Source: Paenibacillus polysaccharolyticus (GTDB taxonomy: Bacteria > Bacillota > Bacilli > Paenibacillales > Paenibacillaceae). Taken from it: DNA of 64,000 bases. Below are positions 61,801 through 64,000 of the stretch, in pieces. The stretch covers positions 264,882 through 328,881 of the forward strand of contig NZ_FMVM01000005.1 in NCBI RefSeq assembly GCF_900102085.1, given 5' to 3'. Under the pieces are notes generated by a model, which worked only from the letters and a program-made list of their open reading frames with translations, was not told where the DNA came from and did no database searches. How positions within the stretch are numbered: the stretch's first letter is position 1; the number at the start of each line of letters is the position of its first letter. A program made the translations under genes and the position numbers.

Positions 61801-62118
61801 ATACATCGTCTCTAGCCACAACCAGTAGCTGTACGCCTCCGACGTAGACATATGTCCATAATCCGGTGCTTCACTCAGCAACGTTTCAATGGAGTGATAA
61901 GGAATCCCTTCTGGAGAAAAGTATCCGTTCGCCGGGTCTTTTAATTGACCGTATAATTGCAAAAAGCGAGCCTCATTCACTCCATCGGCCTGAATTTCAA
62001 TCGCCTGATCGGCAGCATGTGCCGTTTCAGAACCAGCCCACAGTCCCGTGTATCCCGTCAGCATGACGGTTCCTGCCAGCATGGCAGTTAAACTCTTTTT
62101 TGCAGCTGTTTTCAACAT
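58843..62118 (-). CDS. GH48 reducing-end cellobiohydrolase with two Fn3 and CBM3
   Basis: A 1,091-residue secreted cellulase. Signal peptide about 1-35 (ending AHA). The GH48 catalytic domain (about 38-700) shows FLQLYGQLKDPANGYFSPEG, PDYGHMSTSEAYSYWLWLE, HWLIDVDDWYGYGN and TYHRFWSQVDMATAYGEFDRLLG, all family signatures. Two fibronectin type III domains follow (about 745-925), then a cellulose-binding CBM3 (LEVQYRNGGSGASGNSLTPQ to the C-terminus). It works processively from reducing ends and acts in synergy with the GH9 enzyme encoded just upstream. GGGAGG lies before the ATG. The gap to the GH9 gene is 96 bp, so one operon. Confidence 0.96.
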   Translation of the reverse strand: MLKTAAKKSLTAMLAGTVMLTGYTGLWAGSETAHAADQAIEIQADGVNEARFLQLYGQLKDPANGYFSPEGIPYHSIETLLSEAPDYGHMSTSEAYSYWLWLETMYGHYTGDWSKLEAAWDNMEKYIIPVNEGDGKEEQPTMSKYNPNSPATYAAEKPFPDQYPSNLNGQYAAGKDPLDAELKATYGNNQTYLMHWLIDVDDWYGYGNLLNPSHTSTYVNTFQRGEQESVWEAVPHPSQDDKSFGKAGEGFMSLFTKENQAPSAQWRYTNATDADARAVQVLYWAKEMGYNNTEYLDKAKKMGDYLRYGMYDKYFQKVGSAKNGTPTPGTGKDSNMYLMAWYTSWGGGLGQGGDWAWRIGASHTHQAYQNPVAAYALSDPAGGLIPESPTAKADWNATLKRQLEFYTWLQSHEGAVGGGATNSIGGSYASYPAGVSTFYDMAYQEAPVYRDPDSNTWFGFQAWPLERVAEMYYILAESGDLTSENFKMAKQVITKWVDWTKDYVFAGERPVTDAQGYYLNAAGQRILGGKNVQVATTPAPGEFWIPGGQEWQGQPDKWNGFSTYTNNPNFHAITKDPVQDTGVLGSYIKALTFFAAGTEAENGTLSVKGQEAKDLAQTLLDTAWDYNDGVGIVTEEERKDYFRYFAKEIYLPANWTGTFGQGNTIPGTAGVPSDPAKGGNGVYIGYSDLRPAIKQDPAWAYLENKYKTSYNPTTKQWENGAPTFTYHRFWSQVDMATAYGEFDRLLGDSETPGVEAPAAPAGVTAAGGDKQVVLNWNTAARATSYTVKRAEVNGGPYTSVATGVSGSTFTDTGLTNGKAYYYVITAVNSAGESAPSAQVTATPQAGVAIPGAFTLSGTAGDAKAVLNWTASTGAATYNVQRSTGTGAYANLATGLTALTYTDATAVNGTAYNYRVVAINADGQTNSNVVVLTPMAAPISTGTLEVQYRNGGSGASGNSLTPQFNVKNTGTTAVDLSKVKLRYYFTIDSAADLSFWCDYAQVGSANVQGKFVAVEPAKGTADTYLEISFTAGAGSLAAGAETGIIQTRSSKNNWTNFDQSNDYSFAATQTAFGAWTKVTAYQDGVKVWGMEP

Positions 62119-62214
62119 GAATATATACCTCCCTGGTATAGTGGAAATTTAATATCGATGCTGCTGGTCTGCCCATGCTGTTCTTTGGCCTCTTGCCTGT
62201 CAAAGTTCTTTGAT

Positions 62215-64000
62215 TTACGGCTCCAGCCCCCATACTTGGGTACTGCCTTGATACGCGGTCACTTTGTTCCATGCAGCAAAAGCAGTCTTGGAACCATCAT
62301 AGGAGTAATCATTGCTCTGATCGAAGTTACTCCAGTTATTTTTTGAAAAACGTCCCTGAATCACGCCCGTTTCTGCTCCGGCTGCCAAACTGCCCGCTCC
62401 AGAGGTAAAACTGATCTCCAGGTACGTATCCGCCGTTCCTTTCGCCGGGTTCACGTTCACAAACTTTCCTTGCACATTCGCTGTACCTACCACAGCATAA
62501 TCACACCAGAAGGTCAGATCCTCAGTGCCATCTTTGGTAAAGTAATACCGGATTTTAACCGTGCTCAGATCAATTGCCTGTGTACCCGTGTTCTTCACAT
62601 TAAACTGAGGAGTTACCGCATTACTGGAATTCCCGGACCCTCCGCTTCGATACTGCACTTCCAGCGTACCCGTTGACACAGGCGGTCCCGAAGGTGTCAG
62701 TACAACCACGTTAGATAACGATTGCCCACTTGCGTTTACGGCAACAACCCGGTAATTATACGAAGTTCCATTAAGCGCTGTCGTGTCCGTGTAGGTCAAC
62801 ACCGTCAACCCGGTCGCTACATCCGCAAACGTACCATTGGCCGCGGCACGTTGTACCTTATAGCTGGCAGCTCCAGATGCTGCTGTCCATGACAACACCG
62901 TTTGATTGTTGCCAGCTGTTCCACTTAAAGTAAGAGCTCCTGGCACAGTTGAACCGGCCTGCGGCGTCCCGAGCACTTGAACAGAAGCTGGCGATTCGCC
63001 GGCTGCGTTTACAGCGGTCACCACGTAATAATACGCCTTGCCATTCGTCAATCCTGTGTTGGTGTAAGTCAATCCATTCACACCTGTCGCAACGGTTGTG
63101 TACGGGCCACCACTAACCTCGGCACGCTTCACCGTGTATGATACAGCCCCAGCGGAGGCAGTCCAGCTCAGCGTCACCTGATTGTTGCCAGGAGAAGCTT
63201 GCACTCCAGTAGGAGCGACTGGCACGGTCACGGGTGTAACACCCGGCTCCTGTCCATATACCTTCACTCCAGCATCATATACAGGAATGTGTGCACTTTT
63301 TACCGGAGTTCCTGTCGTCAGGTTCTGGTAGGAAGGATCATTCGCCGGATTCCATGCCCCTTGCGGTCCGGTAATCCGGAACTGAACTTCCTTGCGATAA
63401 TTCCCCTCTCCGCCTGGATAAATTTTGGTATTACTGAAGTCTGCTGTAACGGCGTAGATCCGCTTGGCGGCATCCACGACGACAGGTTGAGAAACGGTTG
63501 CACCTTCAGTAGAGGATACTGTGACTTGAACATCGGATACGGTGCGTCCCGCAGCATACACTTCACTCAAATCGAGGAAATATTTGAAGGAAAGCTTATC
63601 TCCCATCCGTGCAGGCCAGCCTGAGCGGTTGTTAAGCAATGCGCGGATTTCCGTATAATTGGAGCCTGATGACCGCACGGCAGCCTCTACAAAGTACTCG
63701 TCACCTTTGACTTCAGGAGCAGGGAAATTCGCCAGAGGTTGATGATTCTGTCCATAGAGCAGATTCATCTTGGCGAGTGCACCCGTGAAGCCCGCATTAT
63801 AATCCGTCGCCACCTCATTGCTCACATAGTCCGAAATATCGTCCGTATATTGATCTGACGCATTGGGTCCTCCCACCATGGCGCCGTATAAAATATGACG
63901 GTGATTCGCCGGAATATCTTCGTTGTTCATCCATGAACTATGAGCGGTACGATGATGCGGATGCTGTGGCGGATTTTTTCCGTACCCCACAACATAACTG
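62215..64000 (-). CDS. GH9 cellulase, C-terminal part: CBM3c, two Fn3, CBM3 (runs off window)
   Basis: The gene enters from the right edge; about 595 codons are visible. The end of the GH9 domain is clear: SYVVGYGKNPPQ with PHHRTAH, then GGPNASDQYTDDISDY and NEVATDYNAGF with the catalytic Glu. A CBM3c (YFVEAAVRSSGSNYTEIRALLNNRSGWPAR) follows, as in processive endoglucanases, then two fibronectin type III domains and a CBM3b (LEVQYRSGGSGNSSNAVTPQ). The Fn3-Fn3-CBM3 tail is very similar to that of the GH48 enzyme. The secretion signal would lie outside the window. Together GH9 and GH48 form the core of a non-cellulosomal cellulase system. Confidence 0.95.
   Translation of the reverse strand, partial: SYVVGYGKNPPQHPHHRTAHSSWMNNEDIPANHRHILYGAMVGGPNASDQYTDDISDYVSNEVATDYNAGFTGALAKMNLLYGQNHQPLANFPAPEVKGDEYFVEAAVRSSGSNYTEIRALLNNRSGWPARMGDKLSFKYFLDLSEVYAAGRTVSDVQVTVSSTEGATVSQPVVVDAAKRIYAVTADFSNTKIYPGGEGNYRKEVQFRITGPQGAWNPANDPSYQNLTTGTPVKSAHIPVYDAGVKVYGQEPGVTPVTVPVAPTGVQASPGNNQVTLSWTASAGAVSYTVKRAEVSGGPYTTVATGVNGLTYTNTGLTNGKAYYYVVTAVNAAGESPASVQVLGTPQAGSTVPGALTLSGTAGNNQTVLSWTAASGAASYKVQRAAANGTFADVATGLTVLTYTDTTALNGTSYNYRVVAVNASGQSLSNVVVLTPSGPPVSTGTLEVQYRSGGSGNSSNAVTPQFNVKNTGTQAIDLSTVKIRYYFTKDGTEDLTFWCDYAVVGTANVQGKFVNVNPAKGTADTYLEISFTSGAGSLAAGAETGVIQGRFSKNNWSNFDQSNDYSYDGSKTAFAAWNKVTAYQGSTQVWGLEP

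Overview
The window looks like the chromosome of a Gram-positive, mid-GC, plant-biomass-degrading member of the Bacillota, most probably a Paenibacillus. Reasons: purine-rich Shine-Dalgarno sites ahead of nearly every gene, a T-box leader on proS, cre-like sites, S-layer-homology (SLH) proteins, a GH9/GH48 cellulase pair with CBM3 tails, a CUT1 arabinan/arabinose cluster, and long structured intergenic repeats. There are no rRNA or tRNA genes and no CRISPR array or transposase. The genus is an inference from gene content and style.

Layout. 1-4654 (minus strand) is a contractile-tail module: terminator-like protein, small protein, sheath, tube, a tail-assembly chaperone with a programmed -1 frameshift, then the start of a tape-measure-like protein leaving the window. 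No capsid, portal or terminase gene lies upstream, so a tailocin (phage-tail-like bacteriocin) is likelier than a full prophage. 5-13.4 kb holds housekeeping and hypothetical genes: membrane protein, DUF4127, two VOC proteins, an FMN reductase and a GAF histidine kinase/LuxR-type regulator pair. 13.5-15.5 kb has an ArpU-like regulator and an XRE/ImmA pair, a typical mobile-element regulatory set. 15.7-24.7 kb: secreted 5'-nucleotidase with LysM, T-box proS, a DnaQ-like exonuclease, a WYL regulator, a VWA-associated protein behind a LexA-like box, an unannotated 55-aa ORF, and a coiled-coil/AIM24 pair. 24.7-27.6 kb is the queCDEF (preQ0/preQ1/queuosine) operon behind a structured leader, followed by a type I holin-like toxin and a fosmidomycin-type MFS exporter.

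31-41 kb is an arabinan-use cluster: three GH43 enzymes and a sugar ABC importer (binding protein and two permeases; the ATPase is absent, as usual for CUT1 systems sharing MsmX), divergent from an ArsR-type regulator with a large C-terminal domain. The same kind of regulator recurs at 56.5 kb, divergent from a GH51 arabinofuranosidase, so each paralogue seems to own one arabinose locus. 41.5-50.4 kb has DinB, YdeI-like, SLH, a BmrCD-like heterodimeric exporter behind a terminator, an Lrp regulator and an MBL-fold protein. 50.5-54.1 kb is a 1,200-residue SLH surface protein of tandem repeats. 57.5-64 kb ends with an NlpC/P60 hydrolase and the GH48 and GH9 cellulases.

The most unusual non-coding signal is a family of three 195-bp intergenic elements (about 30.8, 43.0 and 54.4 kb) with four copies of one 25-bp box at identical spacing, two direct and two inverted. 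Other repeats are a 265-bp tandem array, a TTTGGG telomere-like tract, two diverged terminator-bearing leader elements and a 48-nt perfect palindrome.
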